This document shows, piece by piece, positions 26,875-35,383 of a stretch of 64,000 nt of DNA (position 1 is the stretch's first letter; every line of letters begins with the position of its first letter). This stretch comes from Alphaproteobacteria bacterium UBA4588 (GTDB taxonomy: Bacteria; Pseudomonadota; Alphaproteobacteria; Rhodobacterales; Rhodobacteraceae), in assembly GCA_905182195.1 (NCBI GenBank), contig CAJJAW010000003.1, positions 220,591 through 284,590 on the forward strand, written 5' to 3'. The notes below the pieces were generated by a model. The model was not told the origin of the DNA. It made no database searches and was given only the letters and a program-made list of their open reading frames with translations. A program made the position numbers and the translations under genes.

Positions 26875-27575
26875 ATACACCAAGCTTCCCTCCCCTGTTC
26901 AGCGGACTAGCGGTCGAGAGCCAGGTCGACCCCTTCGATAAGGCTTGCGCGGAAGCCACGCGCGGATGCGATGCAGGCCTTGTGGTACATGATTTGGGTG
27001 CAAACACTCTACGCGCAGCTTTAGTTTTTGCACCCGATGTACAACTGGCAGACGCCATGGCAATTTTACCACTTTGTGGGGTAGGATTTCAAAATGCTTT
27101 AGGTGCCCTTGGCCCACCAGAAGTGGCCGTACATCTGGAATGGACCGGTGGCCTTCGGATCAATGGCGCCAAATGCGGCACGTTACGAGTTGCAGCCTCC
27201 AATGCAGATCCTACTGCCGAACCCGATTGGATGGTAATTGGCCTAGAATTGCCGCTTTGGCCTGAGAATGACGCCCCGGGTGAAACACCTGATCAGACCG
27301 CGCTTTACTCAGAAGGGTGCGCCGATGTAAACGCTATGGAACTACTTGAATCATGGGTTAAGCATACTTTAGTGGGCATCAACACTTGGACCGAAGATGG
27401 TGTAAAATCTCTACATAAAGACTGGCGCGGACTGTCTCATGGCATTGGTGAAGATATAAGCATAAACAAGTTTTCAGGGACTTTTCTTGGAGTCGACGAA
27501 CAATTTGGTATGTTAATAAGGGCAGGTAAAACTACCCACCTCGTCCCACTGACTTACTTGCTGGAGGGCACCTAA
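26871..27575 (+). CDS. DUF4444 / biotin-lipoate ligase-like protein
   Basis: A 234-residue protein with a C-terminal DUF4444 domain (GTFLGVDEQFGMLIRAG) after a region resembling the biotin/lipoate A/B ligase fold (about 20-150: CDAGLVVHDLGAN and LGALGPPEVAVHLEWTGGLRINGAKCG). Catalytic ligase activity is not certain. It is translationally coupled with Mrp (ATGA) and followed by DUF6505. The recurring set Mrp-DUF4444-DUF6505 near formate dehydrogenase genes suggests a shared role, unproven. Confidence 0.75.
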   Translation: MNTPSFPPLFSGLAVESQVDPFDKACAEATRGCDAGLVVHDLGANTLRAALVFAPDVQLADAMAILPLCGVGFQNALGALGPPEVAVHLEWTGGLRINGAKCGTLRVAASNADPTAEPDWMVIGLELPLWPENDAPGETPDQTALYSEGCADVNAMELLESWVKHTLVGINTWTEDGVKSLHKDWRGLSHGIGEDISINKFSGTFLGVDEQFGMLIRAGKTTHLVPLTYLLEGT

Positions 27576-27576
27576 T

Positions 27577-28071
27577 ATGATGCTAGCACGCGCAATACAT
27601 TTTGACGAAAGCGATATGAACGTCTTTCACTCTCCAGCGCGCACCGGTGAATGGTGCATATCTGGCGGGTTCGAATTTTCAAATTGGTCTGAAGGAGATC
27701 TGACGGGCAAAGCACGGCAGGCATTTTCCAATGGCTGGCTGGGAGCAGAGACCTTTGGTCGTGTAACTTTTGTGGCCGTGACAAAGGTTGAGCCAGTGGA
27801 ATACGAAACTATCAAGCAGGCATTGGCGCAGCATTTTGTACAGATGTACGGTGCGCCCTCGCTGGAAGCTGCCGGACAGGTAGCGCAAGATGAATTGAAC
27901 CATATGGTTGAATTATGCAACGACCAAGATCCCAACACATTACTGACAGTAGCGCGGGAATTAACCGATTCAGGCGTGAAGGAAAGCTTTCGCATGATAG
28001 AGTCCCAAGACGCAGGTTTAGACCAATTTGCAATTCATGGGTCTTTAGATGAGGATGGTCACAGCCACTAG
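27577..28071 (+). CDS. DUF6505 family protein
   Basis: A 164-residue protein starting MMLARAIHFDESDMNVFHSPARTGEWCISGGFEF; the pattern (initial Asp/Ser-rich turn, GEW-type glycine, then TGKARQAFSNGWLGAETFGRVTFV) matches DUF6505. The C-terminus is polar (DEDGHSH). The RBS GGAGGG lies upstream of ATG 27577. Last gene of the DUF6494-Mrp-DUF4444-DUF6505 set. No function is known. Confidence 0.72.
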   Translation: MMLARAIHFDESDMNVFHSPARTGEWCISGGFEFSNWSEGDLTGKARQAFSNGWLGAETFGRVTFVAVTKVEPVEYETIKQALAQHFVQMYGAPSLEAAGQVAQDELNHMVELCNDQDPNTLLTVARELTDSGVKESFRMIESQDAGLDQFAIHGSLDEDGHSH

Positions 28072-28136
28072 TCGCTGGGTGCAAACACACATTAATTATG
28101 CCGACAAACGTTAAATAGTAGCCTGAGAGGATAATT

Positions 28137-28976
28137 ATGCGTAAAAAACCTTTCAATCCAGCTAATGATGGTGCCAAAACTGATTTAGCAAAAACAATGT
28201 CTTATGGTGATTATTTGCACATTGATACAATTCTTGATCAGCAGCATTGCTTAAGCGAAGCCCATGACGAAATGCTGTTCATTATCCAACACCAAACCTC
28301 TGAACTCTGGATGAAGCAGCTTTTGCATGAAATGAGTGCCGCCCGGCTTGCGCTTGAGACGGGGAAGCTCCAAAATATGATGAAAATGCTGTCTCGCGTC
28401 AGTAAGATTTTGGAACAGCTCAACAATCAATGGGATGTATTGCGTACGATGACCCCAGCAGATTACACACAATTTAGAGAGACTTTAGGCCTGTCGTCTG
28501 GGTTTCAGTCTTATCAATATAGGATGATCGAATACATTTTTGGCAATCGCAACACGAATATGCTCAAGGCCCATGAGCACACACCAGATGCCTACACTAA
28601 GCTCACAACCGAACTTGCAAGAACCAGTTTTTATGACGAGGTAGTGGGTTTACTCTTTAAGACCTTAGATGGAACTATCGACGCGATGCCCGCCCCTCAT
28701 CTGGACACCCATCATGAAGCTCGTCCAGAAATTCAGGCGCGTTGGAAAATCGTGTATGAAGACATTAACAGTCATTGGGCGCTTTATGAGTTGGCCGAAA
28801 AGTTAGTTGATATTGAAGATTATTTCCGCCGTTGGCGCTTTAACCACGTTACAACAGTGGAGCGCGTGATTGGGTTTAAACGCGGTACAGGCGGAACCTC
28901 AGGCGTACAGTACCTGCGTCGAATGCTTGAAGTGGAGCTATTTCCAGAACTTTGGCACTTGCGCGGCGAGCTTTAA
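28137..28976 (+). CDS. kynA: Tryptophan 2,3-dioxygenase
   Basis: Heme-dependent enzyme opening the indole ring of L-tryptophan to N-formylkynurenine; cytosolic, mostly helical, 279 residues as expected. Conserved segments include MSYGDYLHIDTILDQQH, DEMLFIIQHQTSELWMKQ, LSSGFQSYQYRMIE, and the C-terminal KRGTGGTSGVQYLR active-site loop. The heme ligand is a late His (RRWRFNHVTTVERVIG). RBS AGAGGA is upstream. No kynureninase or formamidase lies next to it. Formyl groups released in this pathway yield formate, which the upstream formate dehydrogenase could use; that link is speculative. Confidence 0.93.
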   Translation: MRKKPFNPANDGAKTDLAKTMSYGDYLHIDTILDQQHCLSEAHDEMLFIIQHQTSELWMKQLLHEMSAARLALETGKLQNMMKMLSRVSKILEQLNNQWDVLRTMTPADYTQFRETLGLSSGFQSYQYRMIEYIFGNRNTNMLKAHEHTPDAYTKLTTELARTSFYDEVVGLLFKTLDGTIDAMPAPHLDTHHEARPEIQARWKIVYEDINSHWALYELAEKLVDIEDYFRRWRFNHVTTVERVIGFKRGTGGTSGVQYLRRMLEVELFPELWHLRGEL

Positions 28977-29081
28977 AAATATGCTGGAGTGACCTTCAGT
29001 AAGCCAATCAAACTGTCAATCTTGCTAGCCTCCCGATAAGACACGCCTGTTGCACTTAGTATCATTGGAGAAAGGAGCCCT

Positions 29082-29102
29082 GCCCATCTCCGGTGGGCTT
29101 TT
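29082..29102 (+). terminator. Rho-independent terminator after kynA
   Basis: The stem GCCCA / TGGGC with a 7-nt loop is followed by TTTT. It lies about 105 bp downstream of the kynA stop and before the GMC oxidoreductase gene. Confidence 0.6.
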
Positions 29103-29206
29103 CATCCCATATATTTAGAGGTTGTAAGCAGATATCATTAGGCAGTGATTGACACTGAATGCATACAAATACACTCTAAAACATCCGATACCAAACGAGA
29201 GCCGCT

Positions 29207-30871
29207 ATGCCTGATAATGATACGAAGTTTGATTATGTCATAGTAGGCGGTGGTTCAGCCGGTTGCCTGTTGGCAAATCGGCTGAGTTCAGAGCCAAAAA
29301 ATCGTGTGCTTTTGCTCGAAGCCGGCAAAAAAGATAGCTATCCCTGGATCCATATTCCAGTTGGATATCTGTATTGCATTGGCAATCCTCGAACCGACTG
29401 GATGTATAACACTGAACCTGAACAAGGCTTAAATGGCCGTAGCCAACGTTATCCACGGGGTAAAACCTTAGGGGGATGTTCCTCTATAAATGGAATGATT
29501 TATATGCGCGGTCAGGCACGGGATTATGAAAATTGGGCGAAGTTGAGTGGCGATGAAACCTGGAATTGGGAACACGCCCTAAATGCATTCAAGGCGCATG
29601 AAAATCACTATAGGCTCGACAATGGCGCCGATCCTATCACAGGGAATAACAGTAGTTTTTCTGACCTACACGGGCACGGCGGCGAATGGCGCATCGAAAA
29701 GCAAAGGCTCCGTTGGGATGTGCTTGACAGCTTTGTGGAAGCTGCCGCTGAAATGGGGATCGAGAAAACTGATGATTTCAACAATGGTGATAATGCTGGC
29801 GTGGGGTATTTCGACGTAAATCAGCGCTCCGGCTGGCGATGGAGTGCGTCCAAGGCATTTTTGCGACCAGTGCAAAGTCGACCGAACCTAACAGTTTGGA
29901 CCGAAGCTCATGTCGAACGGCTTAATTTCAAAGTAGGTCTAGATGGGGCTGTGAGGTGCTATGGTGTAACCATACAGCACAAAGGCGTCGCAATACAGGT
30001 TGAAGCCCTGCAGGAAGTTATTCTGTCAGCAGGTGCGGTTAATTCCCCACAAATTCTGCAACTATCAGGTATTGGTCCTGCCAAGCTTCTGAAATCTCAT
30101 GGAATTAAAGTAGTTGTAGACACGCCCGTAGGTGAAAACCTGCAGGACCACCTACAAATACGAGCCGTCTATAAGGTTAGTGGCACACGCACGCTAAATA
30201 CCTTGACCAATAGTGTGTTTGGCAAAGCAAAAATTGGTCTAGAATATCTATTTAAACGCTCAGGCCCCATGAGTATGTCGCCAAGTCAACTCGGGGCTTT
30301 CACGCGCTCCGACCCCAGTCGTCCACATGCAAACTTAGAGTATCATGTACAGCCCCTCAGCCTTGAGGCCTTTGGGGAAGACCTACATGACTTCTCAGCG
30401 ATGACCGTAAGCGTGTGCAATCTCAACCCAACAAGTCGTGGCCACGTACGCATAAAATCTACTAAATTTTGGGACGCTCCAAAAATATCACCAAACTATC
30501 TGACTACGGATGATGACCGCAAAGTCGCAATCGACAGCCTGCGGCAAGTGCGAAAAATAATGGGCCAACCCGCTATGAAAATATATCAACCTGAGGAATT
30601 CAAGCCAGGCCTTCAGCACCAAAGTGATGAAGAACTGGCGAACCTTGCAGGCGATATTGCTAATACCATCTTCCATCCTGTTGGAACCGTAAAAATGGGT
30701 AATATTGGTGATCCAACCGCAGTTCTAGATCCTCATTTAAAAGTAAAAGGCGTATTAGGCTTGCGTGTTGTTGATGCGAGCATCATGCCAGAAATTACGA
30801 GTGGAAACACCAACTCTCCAACACTCATGATAGCCGAGCAAGCTGCTGGTTGGATCCTGTCAGGCCAGTAA
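29207..30871 (+). CDS. GMC family oxidoreductase (choline dehydrogenase-like)
   Basis: FAD-dependent alcohol/polyol dehydrogenase of 554 residues. The FAD-binding motif YVIVGGGSAGCLLANRL is at residues 10-26; the GMC signature GKTLGGCSSINGMIYMRGQ follows near 85; signature 2 is VILSAGAVNSPQILQLSGIGP (about 270); the catalytic His is in FHPVGTVKMG, and the second position is Asn in TSGNTNSPTLMIAE. Choline, alkanol or other alcohol substrates are all possible, and none of the betaine genes (betB, betI) lies next to it. It appears to be a single-gene unit. Confidence 0.88.
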   Translation: MPDNDTKFDYVIVGGGSAGCLLANRLSSEPKNRVLLLEAGKKDSYPWIHIPVGYLYCIGNPRTDWMYNTEPEQGLNGRSQRYPRGKTLGGCSSINGMIYMRGQARDYENWAKLSGDETWNWEHALNAFKAHENHYRLDNGADPITGNNSSFSDLHGHGGEWRIEKQRLRWDVLDSFVEAAAEMGIEKTDDFNNGDNAGVGYFDVNQRSGWRWSASKAFLRPVQSRPNLTVWTEAHVERLNFKVGLDGAVRCYGVTIQHKGVAIQVEALQEVILSAGAVNSPQILQLSGIGPAKLLKSHGIKVVVDTPVGENLQDHLQIRAVYKVSGTRTLNTLTNSVFGKAKIGLEYLFKRSGPMSMSPSQLGAFTRSDPSRPHANLEYHVQPLSLEAFGEDLHDFSAMTVSVCNLNPTSRGHVRIKSTKFWDAPKISPNYLTTDDDRKVAIDSLRQVRKIMGQPAMKIYQPEEFKPGLQHQSDEELANLAGDIANTIFHPVGTVKMGNIGDPTAVLDPHLKVKGVLGLRVVDASIMPEITSGNTNSPTLMIAEQAAGWILSGQ

Positions 30872-30988
30872 TTCAACACAAAATTTTGTCAAATAGCCCT
30901 CGAAACCATATTTAATTAAGGCTTTTGCTGCCAGCAAAAAATACGCTATGCATCCACAGTATATTTTAAATCAAATCGGAGATGCGTG

Positions 30989-31411
30989 ATGGTTGTTACT
31001 GGTGGATGTTATTGTGGTGAAATTCGCTACGAGATAAATGGTTCGCAGGAAGCTGCGTTTCAATGCCATTGCCGTGAGTGCCAATACATTACTGGTGGTA
31101 ATACCAATATTGTGATCGTCTTTGCTGAAAGTAACTTTAACTATACGAAAGGCGTAGCCTCGACCTTTGCTCGTACAGACTTAGAAAACCCAGTGGCCCG
31201 ACATTTCTGTGGGACATGTGGAACTGGTATAGGTTCCAGAAGCCCGTCGCGGCCTAATTCCATGATTGTGAAAGTTGGTACTTTGGACAACCCAGAAAAC
31301 TATCAAGCTCAAGCTGCAATATTTACCTGCGATCAACAACCATACCATCATATTCCCGGCGACATCCCATCATTTGATAAGCGACCTCCCAAAAATAATG
31401 CTTCTAAATAA
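30989..31411 (+). CDS. GFA family (glutathione-dependent formaldehyde-activating enzyme-like) protein
   Basis: A small zinc-binding Mss4-fold protein of 140 residues. Zinc ligands and the glutathione site are represented by GGCYCGEIRYE, CHCRECQYITGG and FCGTCGTGIG. The start ATG 30989 (MVVTGGCYC) has GGAG seven bases upstream; the track begins one codon earlier at GTG 30986. The family was named after S-hydroxymethylglutathione synthase, but many members have unknown substrates, so the function is unassigned. It stands alone, convergent with the MFS gene. Confidence 0.85.
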   Translation: MVVTGGCYCGEIRYEINGSQEAAFQCHCRECQYITGGNTNIVIVFAESNFNYTKGVASTFARTDLENPVARHFCGTCGTGIGSRSPSRPNSMIVKVGTLDNPENYQAQAAIFTCDQQPYHHIPGDIPSFDKRPPKNNASK

Positions 31412-31431
31412 GTGTAGACCTCTGAAACACA

Positions 31432-32646
31432 TCAAAGCCTCTTGGCTAATTTTTGAGGAGACAGACGTAATATCAAGGGGATAATCGCTATGGTAAGAAA
31501 AGCTGCGATCAAGAACGGTGCGCCTGGAAAATACACACCTTCGTTATTTACAAACCGCTCGAACACGCCGGTAAGTACGAGTGGGGCGGCCACGGCCGCG
31601 ACCGATGAAAGAGATGCAATTACTCCCTGGACCAGACCTTGCTGATCATCACCCACGCGATTAGCGGCCAATGCGGTCAGCAAGGGTGGAGCCATATCTG
31701 ACAGGGCGGCTATAGGCAAAACCACGGCCACTGCCCAAGCTGCGGTGGAAAATCCAAACCCTGCCAGTGCAATCACGGCCGCGATGCTAGCAAAAATTAG
31801 TGTCCTATAATCACCAAGACGTTTGGTCATTTGTGGTAGCAGTCCAGCCTGCACCACCGCAATCAGTATGCCATAAGCTGATAGGGTTAGCCCAATGGTG
31901 AACCCTCCCCAACCAAATACCTCGCGCCCCCAAAAAGCCCAAATGGTCGGATATACCATATTTGCAAACTCAAACACAAAGATACAGATCAATGGAATTG
32001 CAAGCCCTGGGATCACAAAAGCTCGTACAATAGACGCAAAAGGATTTAGGTCCCGTCTACCAAAGGACCGGCGGTTTTCTTTTTTTAGGGATTCTGGCAA
32101 AATAAAAAAGCCAAAAACCATATTGAGTGCTGAAAGCGCTGCCGCAATCCAAAAGGGTGCTGTGACATGTAAGCCCGATGAGATACCTCCAAGTGCAGGT
32201 CCAAAAACAAAACCGATGCCAAAGGCAGCACCAATCATGCCAAAAGCCACACCACGCTCATCCGGCTTGGTTATGTCAGAAATATAGGCCGTCACCGTGA
32301 TATATGTGGCACCAGCCATGCCCGCGATTACCCGCCCCATGAGTAATACCCAATAAGTCTGCGCCAGTGCCATAATAGTGTAATCGATAGCCAACGTGGC
32401 CAGCGCCGCAATCAATATAGGCCTGCGTCCATAGGCATCTGAAAGACTCCCGACGATGGGGCCGAATAGAAACATTGCTGCGGCATAGGCAGACATCATT
32501 ATGCCGCCCCATAATGCCCCCTCCGCCACGCCGCTAGCACCAACACGATCCATAAGGTCCGGCATGATTGGAAACACGATCCCAATCCCGATGGCATCAA
32601 TCATCAGAGTGGTTAGAATGAAAAGAAAGGGGCCAGTAAGCTTCAT
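31432..32646 (-). CDS. MFS transporter, TetA/TCR-like efflux family
   Basis: Twelve-helix major facilitator, 404 residues, with the motif A region GSLSDAYGRRPILIAAL (about 60-75) and GMAGATYITVTAYISDI, both typical of the tetracycline/drug antiporter DHA1 group. IGIGIVFPIMPDLM near the N-terminus supports this. The ATG at 32646 is preferred to a TTG at 32658. Substrate is unknown; similarity to TetA does not imply tetracycline resistance. Convergent with the GFA gene. Confidence 0.85.
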   Translation of the reverse strand: MKLTGPFLFILTTLMIDAIGIGIVFPIMPDLMDRVGASGVAEGALWGGIMMSAYAAAMFLFGPIVGSLSDAYGRRPILIAALATLAIDYTIMALAQTYWVLLMGRVIAGMAGATYITVTAYISDITKPDERGVAFGMIGAAFGIGFVFGPALGGISSGLHVTAPFWIAAALSALNMVFGFFILPESLKKENRRSFGRRDLNPFASIVRAFVIPGLAIPLICIFVFEFANMVYPTIWAFWGREVFGWGGFTIGLTLSAYGILIAVVQAGLLPQMTKRLGDYRTLIFASIAAVIALAGFGFSTAAWAVAVVLPIAALSDMAPPLLTALAANRVGDDQQGLVQGVIASLSSVAAVAAPLVLTGVFERFVNNEGVYFPGAPFLIAAFLTIAIIPLILRLSPQKLAKRL

Positions 32647-32875
32647 TCCATTAACCAATACATTAAAACTACTGCTTACAACTCTCGAATTTAAAACCGA
32701 GAAGTGCCACTTAAAGGATCACTTCACAAGATCTCAGTGAAAAAATTGGTTAGACGGTCACCTATCGTGATGTTAATTCGCTTTGGATCGGTTCCGCTGA
32801 CGCTGGCGGATGGGCAACGGGAATAGTATGGAAGTTCTAGGCGGCTATAGACAGCCATCTACATAGCGTCACTCA

Positions 32876-33007
32876 ATGCTAGACGTAGCCAACCTAATAG
32901 TTTTCGTTGGCCCCGATGCTACAGCCCATGAGGTACGTCAGAGGTACAGTTGCCTTAAGTGTAAAACCAAAGGCAATAACACCTATCAGATCATACGAGA
33001 GAGATGA
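32876..33007 (+). pseudogene. Short zinc-ribbon-like ORF fragment
   Basis: A 43-codon frame ends RYSCLKCKTKGNNTYQIIRER, preceded by VGPDATAHEVRQ. This looks like the conserved end of small CxxC zinc-ribbon proteins, where GPDATxxxVRxRxRCxxC is a recurring pattern in roseobacters (from memory). There is no good RBS and an in-frame stop lies 12 bases before the ATG, so it is probably the 3' remnant of a decayed gene rather than an intact gene. Confidence 0.35.
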
Positions 33008-33045
33008 GGCCACAGGACGTTAGCTTGCAGCCTCACCATTAGGTT

Positions 33046-33165
33046 TTACTTGGCAGCTTGCTTTGCTTCGTAAGCAGCCTTCTTCTCCAAGTACTTTTCT
33101 TCTGTAAGATCATGCCAACCTACGCAGTTACCATTTGGACTACGTCCACATCCGCACTCAGCCAT
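33046..33165 (-). CDS. 39-aa cysteine-containing small protein
   Basis: Too short for the ORF track. ATG 33165 is preceded by AAGGAGCTTGAA, a strong RBS with good spacing. The protein starts MAECGCGRSPNGNCVGWHDL, with three Cys and a His that could bind a metal, and ends in a basic Ala/Lys helix (KYLEKKAAYEAKQAAK). I think short proteins of the same pattern occur in other marine bacteria, but this is unverified. The function is unknown. It lies in a gene-poor stretch between the MFS gene and tRNA-Leu. Confidence 0.7.
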   Translation of the reverse strand: MAECGCGRSPNGNCVGWHDLTEEKYLEKKAAYEAKQAAK

Positions 33166-33516
33166 TTCAAGCTCCTTTGTTATTTACAAACTTTTAAGTG
33201 GTGCTTCTGTTTCATTATGCAAGTGATACCCGCTGCTATGTCGCAGTTTAGCAATGGCTGGGGTTAAGCCATGCGATTACCGCTGGGCATACCAAAGCTG
33301 ATGTCTCTCTCGCCATTGCTATGGATGGTGCTGGGGTTAGGTCAACCAAGGGATGATCATAAAGATTTTAGCCAAATTCTGATCACAACAGATTTAAAGC
33401 CCATATTTAACAAAAAACATGGCACACAAAGTGGTACACAAATATGAAGAAAGTGTACACAAGTCCCCCAAAGGGCGTCCAGGGAAACCTTATTTATATG
33501 GAAATATTAATCTAAG
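33166..33516. other. Gene-poor stretch before tRNA-Leu
   Basis: No convincing gene is seen. The ORF at 33419-33640 in the track runs antisense through the tRNA and is not credible. There is no recognisable integrase, repeat or terminator; it may hold the promoter of the 39-aa protein gene and the processing region of the tRNA. Confidence 0.4.
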
Positions 33517-33602
33517 TGGTACCCAAGGCCGGACTCGAACCGGCACGTCCGTTAGAACGGGGGATTTTGAATCCCCTGCGTCTACCATTCCGCCACTTGG
33601 GC
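33517..33602 (-). tRNA. tRNA-Leu (CAA)
   Basis: On the minus strand GCCCAAG ... CTTGGGT forms the acceptor stem, with a D-arm GCGGAATGGTAGACGC, an anticodon stem GGGGA/TCCCC and loop TTCAAAA giving anticodon CAA, a variable arm typical of Leu, a T-arm GGTTCGAGTCC, and an encoded CCA. Length is 86 nt. It reads UUG codons. Confidence 0.95.
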
Positions 33603-34081
33603 CCATTACATTCATTAAATTTAAGCTTCGTAAACACTAAGGCCCTCTTTAGCAGGTTGGCAATATATCTGCCAATCTTGCCAGAGGATCAAAAGTGTCA
33701 AAACATAACACAACGAACATTAGCCAGGAACGAACCCGAAGCAACTGGTAAGTGAAGCTTCTTATTTGGAACCGCTCCTTTGCGGTTTGTTACAGTGGTT
33801 TCCACAAAGGGTAAAGCCAGTTATTTTGTGAGAAAACGAATAAAATAGAGCTTTAAAAACCATTTAAAAAACTCATGTCTACTAATGTCATACATTTAGT
33901 AGCATAGTGTGCACTTAATGCGCGAAAAGCTTCTCAAAAGTTGCGAACACTTAGCGATAATTAGTTTATGCTGTTACTAAAACAGTAAACTTCATAAGCA
34001 TCGTGCTGGAGACCAATTCAGTCTGTTATTTAATCGGTAGCCATGGCATTAAACGCGTAATTAAATGAGATGAGGCACTTC
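33603..34081. other. Intergenic region, tRNA-Leu to YqaA gene
   Basis: An AT-rich stretch of 479 bp with only short, unsupported frames. It holds the upstream (promoter) region of the tRNA on the minus strand and presumably the promoter of the downstream VTT-domain gene. No RNA gene was recognised. Confidence 0.4.
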
Positions 34082-34660
34082 ATGATACAACGCATGTATG
34101 ATTGGACACTGTCGATGGCCGAGCATCCACGCGCGCTCTGGGCCTTGGCATTTGTGGCTTTTATTGAGAGCTCATTTTTTCCAATCCCACCAGATTTATT
34201 GTTGATCCCACTTGTTCTCGCGGCACCCACTCGAGCTTTTTGGATTGCGTTTATAGCAGTAGTGGCCTCAGTGTCGGGTGGCGTGTTTGGCTATCTAATT
34301 GGGGCGTTTGCATTTGATGCCATCGGAAAACCAATCTTAGACAGCCTCGGCAAGGCAGGAAGTATAGCCGAATTCAATGCAAAGTTTAACGCCTATGGGC
34401 TTTGGGCAGTACTGATAGCTGGCGTGACCCCCTTCCCGTTCAAAGTAATCACCATCATGTCAGGCTGGACATCGATGCCCTTTGGGATTTTTCTTGCAAG
34501 CGCTATCGTTGCCAGATCCTTGCGGTTTTTTGCAGTGGCAGCTCTAATATATTTCTTTGGACCACCAATACGTGGCTTTATAGAACGCCGCTTGGGGCTG
34601 GTGTTTGCGCTTTTCCTTGCCATATTGATCACCGGATTCTTTGCTGTTAAATTAATGTAA
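34082..34660 (+). CDS. YqaA family VTT-domain membrane protein
   Basis: Inner-membrane protein of 192 residues, related to DedA/SNARE-associated (VTT) proteins. The N-terminal amphipathic part MYDWTLSMAEHPRALWALAFVAFIESSFFPIPPDLLLIP shows the family's E-(x)-FFPIPPD motif; later FGYLIGAFAFDAIGK and GVTPFPFKVITIMSG-type reentrant segments are visible. Start 34082 has TGAGG upstream; the track start (34070) is less likely. VTT proteins are linked to lipid scrambling or envelope homeostasis. Next to dsbB, 15 bp downstream. Confidence 0.82.
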   Translation: MIQRMYDWTLSMAEHPRALWALAFVAFIESSFFPIPPDLLLIPLVLAAPTRAFWIAFIAVVASVSGGVFGYLIGAFAFDAIGKPILDSLGKAGSIAEFNAKFNAYGLWAVLIAGVTPFPFKVITIMSGWTSMPFGIFLASAIVARSLRFFAVAALIYFFGPPIRGFIERRLGLVFALFLAILITGFFAVKLM

Positions 34661-34675
34661 TTTAAGGTACGTTAT

Positions 34676-35146
34676 ATGCTTTCGCTGTCTCGACGTAATA
34701 TGGCACTTTATGCTGCCGCCGGATCCACGGTGTTACTCGCGGGTGCTTATGTTTTTCAAGCATTGGGATATGCACCTTGTCAGATGTGTTTCTGGCAAAG
34801 ATACCCACACGCTCTTGCCACACTTATCGGACTGGTTTTAATAGCAATCCCCAGCCGTACGTTAATAGCACTTGGTGCTCTGACAACTTCCACTACATCA
34901 GCCATTGGCGCATTTCATGCTGGCGTTGAGCAAAAATGGTGGGATGGTCCAGCGTCTTGTTCCGGCAACGTCGATGGGTTGTTAGGGCTTTCCGGCCAGG
35001 ACTTGCTAGCAACCAATGTACTCGACAAAGTGGTAATGTGCGATGAAATTTCCTGGGCCTTCGCTGGCTTATCAATGCCAGCTTGGAACGCTATCTTATC
35101 TGCAGTTCTCTGTGGGATGTGGCTGATTGCCCTAAGGCGGTCCTAA
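34676..35146 (+). CDS. dsbB: Disulfide bond formation protein DsbB
   Basis: Inner-membrane quinone-dependent oxidase that re-oxidises DsbA, 156 residues with four helices. The first redox pair is CQMC (APCQMCFWQRYPH, about 36-39), followed by a periplasmic loop with a second Cys at DGPASCSG and a further Cys in VVMCDEIS. RBS AAGG is upstream of ATG 34676. It may be co-transcribed with the VTT gene just upstream. No dsbA lies nearby. Confidence 0.9.
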   Translation: MLSLSRRNMALYAAAGSTVLLAGAYVFQALGYAPCQMCFWQRYPHALATLIGLVLIAIPSRTLIALGALTTSTTSAIGAFHAGVEQKWWDGPASCSGNVDGLLGLSGQDLLATNVLDKVVMCDEISWAFAGLSMPAWNAILSAVLCGMWLIALRRS

Positions 35147-35383
35147 TCTCACCATCATACAGCTTTTGAGCCCAACCGAATCCCTCTTATCTACCTCAAA
35201 TTAAATGGTGTAACACAGAGCTAACCTATCGATTTTGAGGCTAATTTGCGCAAGATTACGGAAACTTTACTGCAAAGTTGATTTGAGCCTGCTCTAAAGG
35301 GATCTAAGCAATTGCATCCCATATGTTTGGGCAGTAATGTTTCTAACAACTATATATGGGATAATCCCAGACAGGTGGTCAGA

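Noticed and set aside
28080-28136. Promoter boxes before kynA
   Set aside because: No convincing -35/-10 pair could be defined by eye.
30923-30939. TTTTGCT-GCC-AGCAAAA inverted repeat before the GFA gene
   Set aside because: It is a short AT-rich palindrome with no T-run and no known regulator; too weak to call a terminator or operator.
33419-33640. 73-aa plus-strand ORF near tRNA-Leu, thought to be an integrase start
   Set aside because: It runs antisense through the tRNA and shows no recombinase motif.
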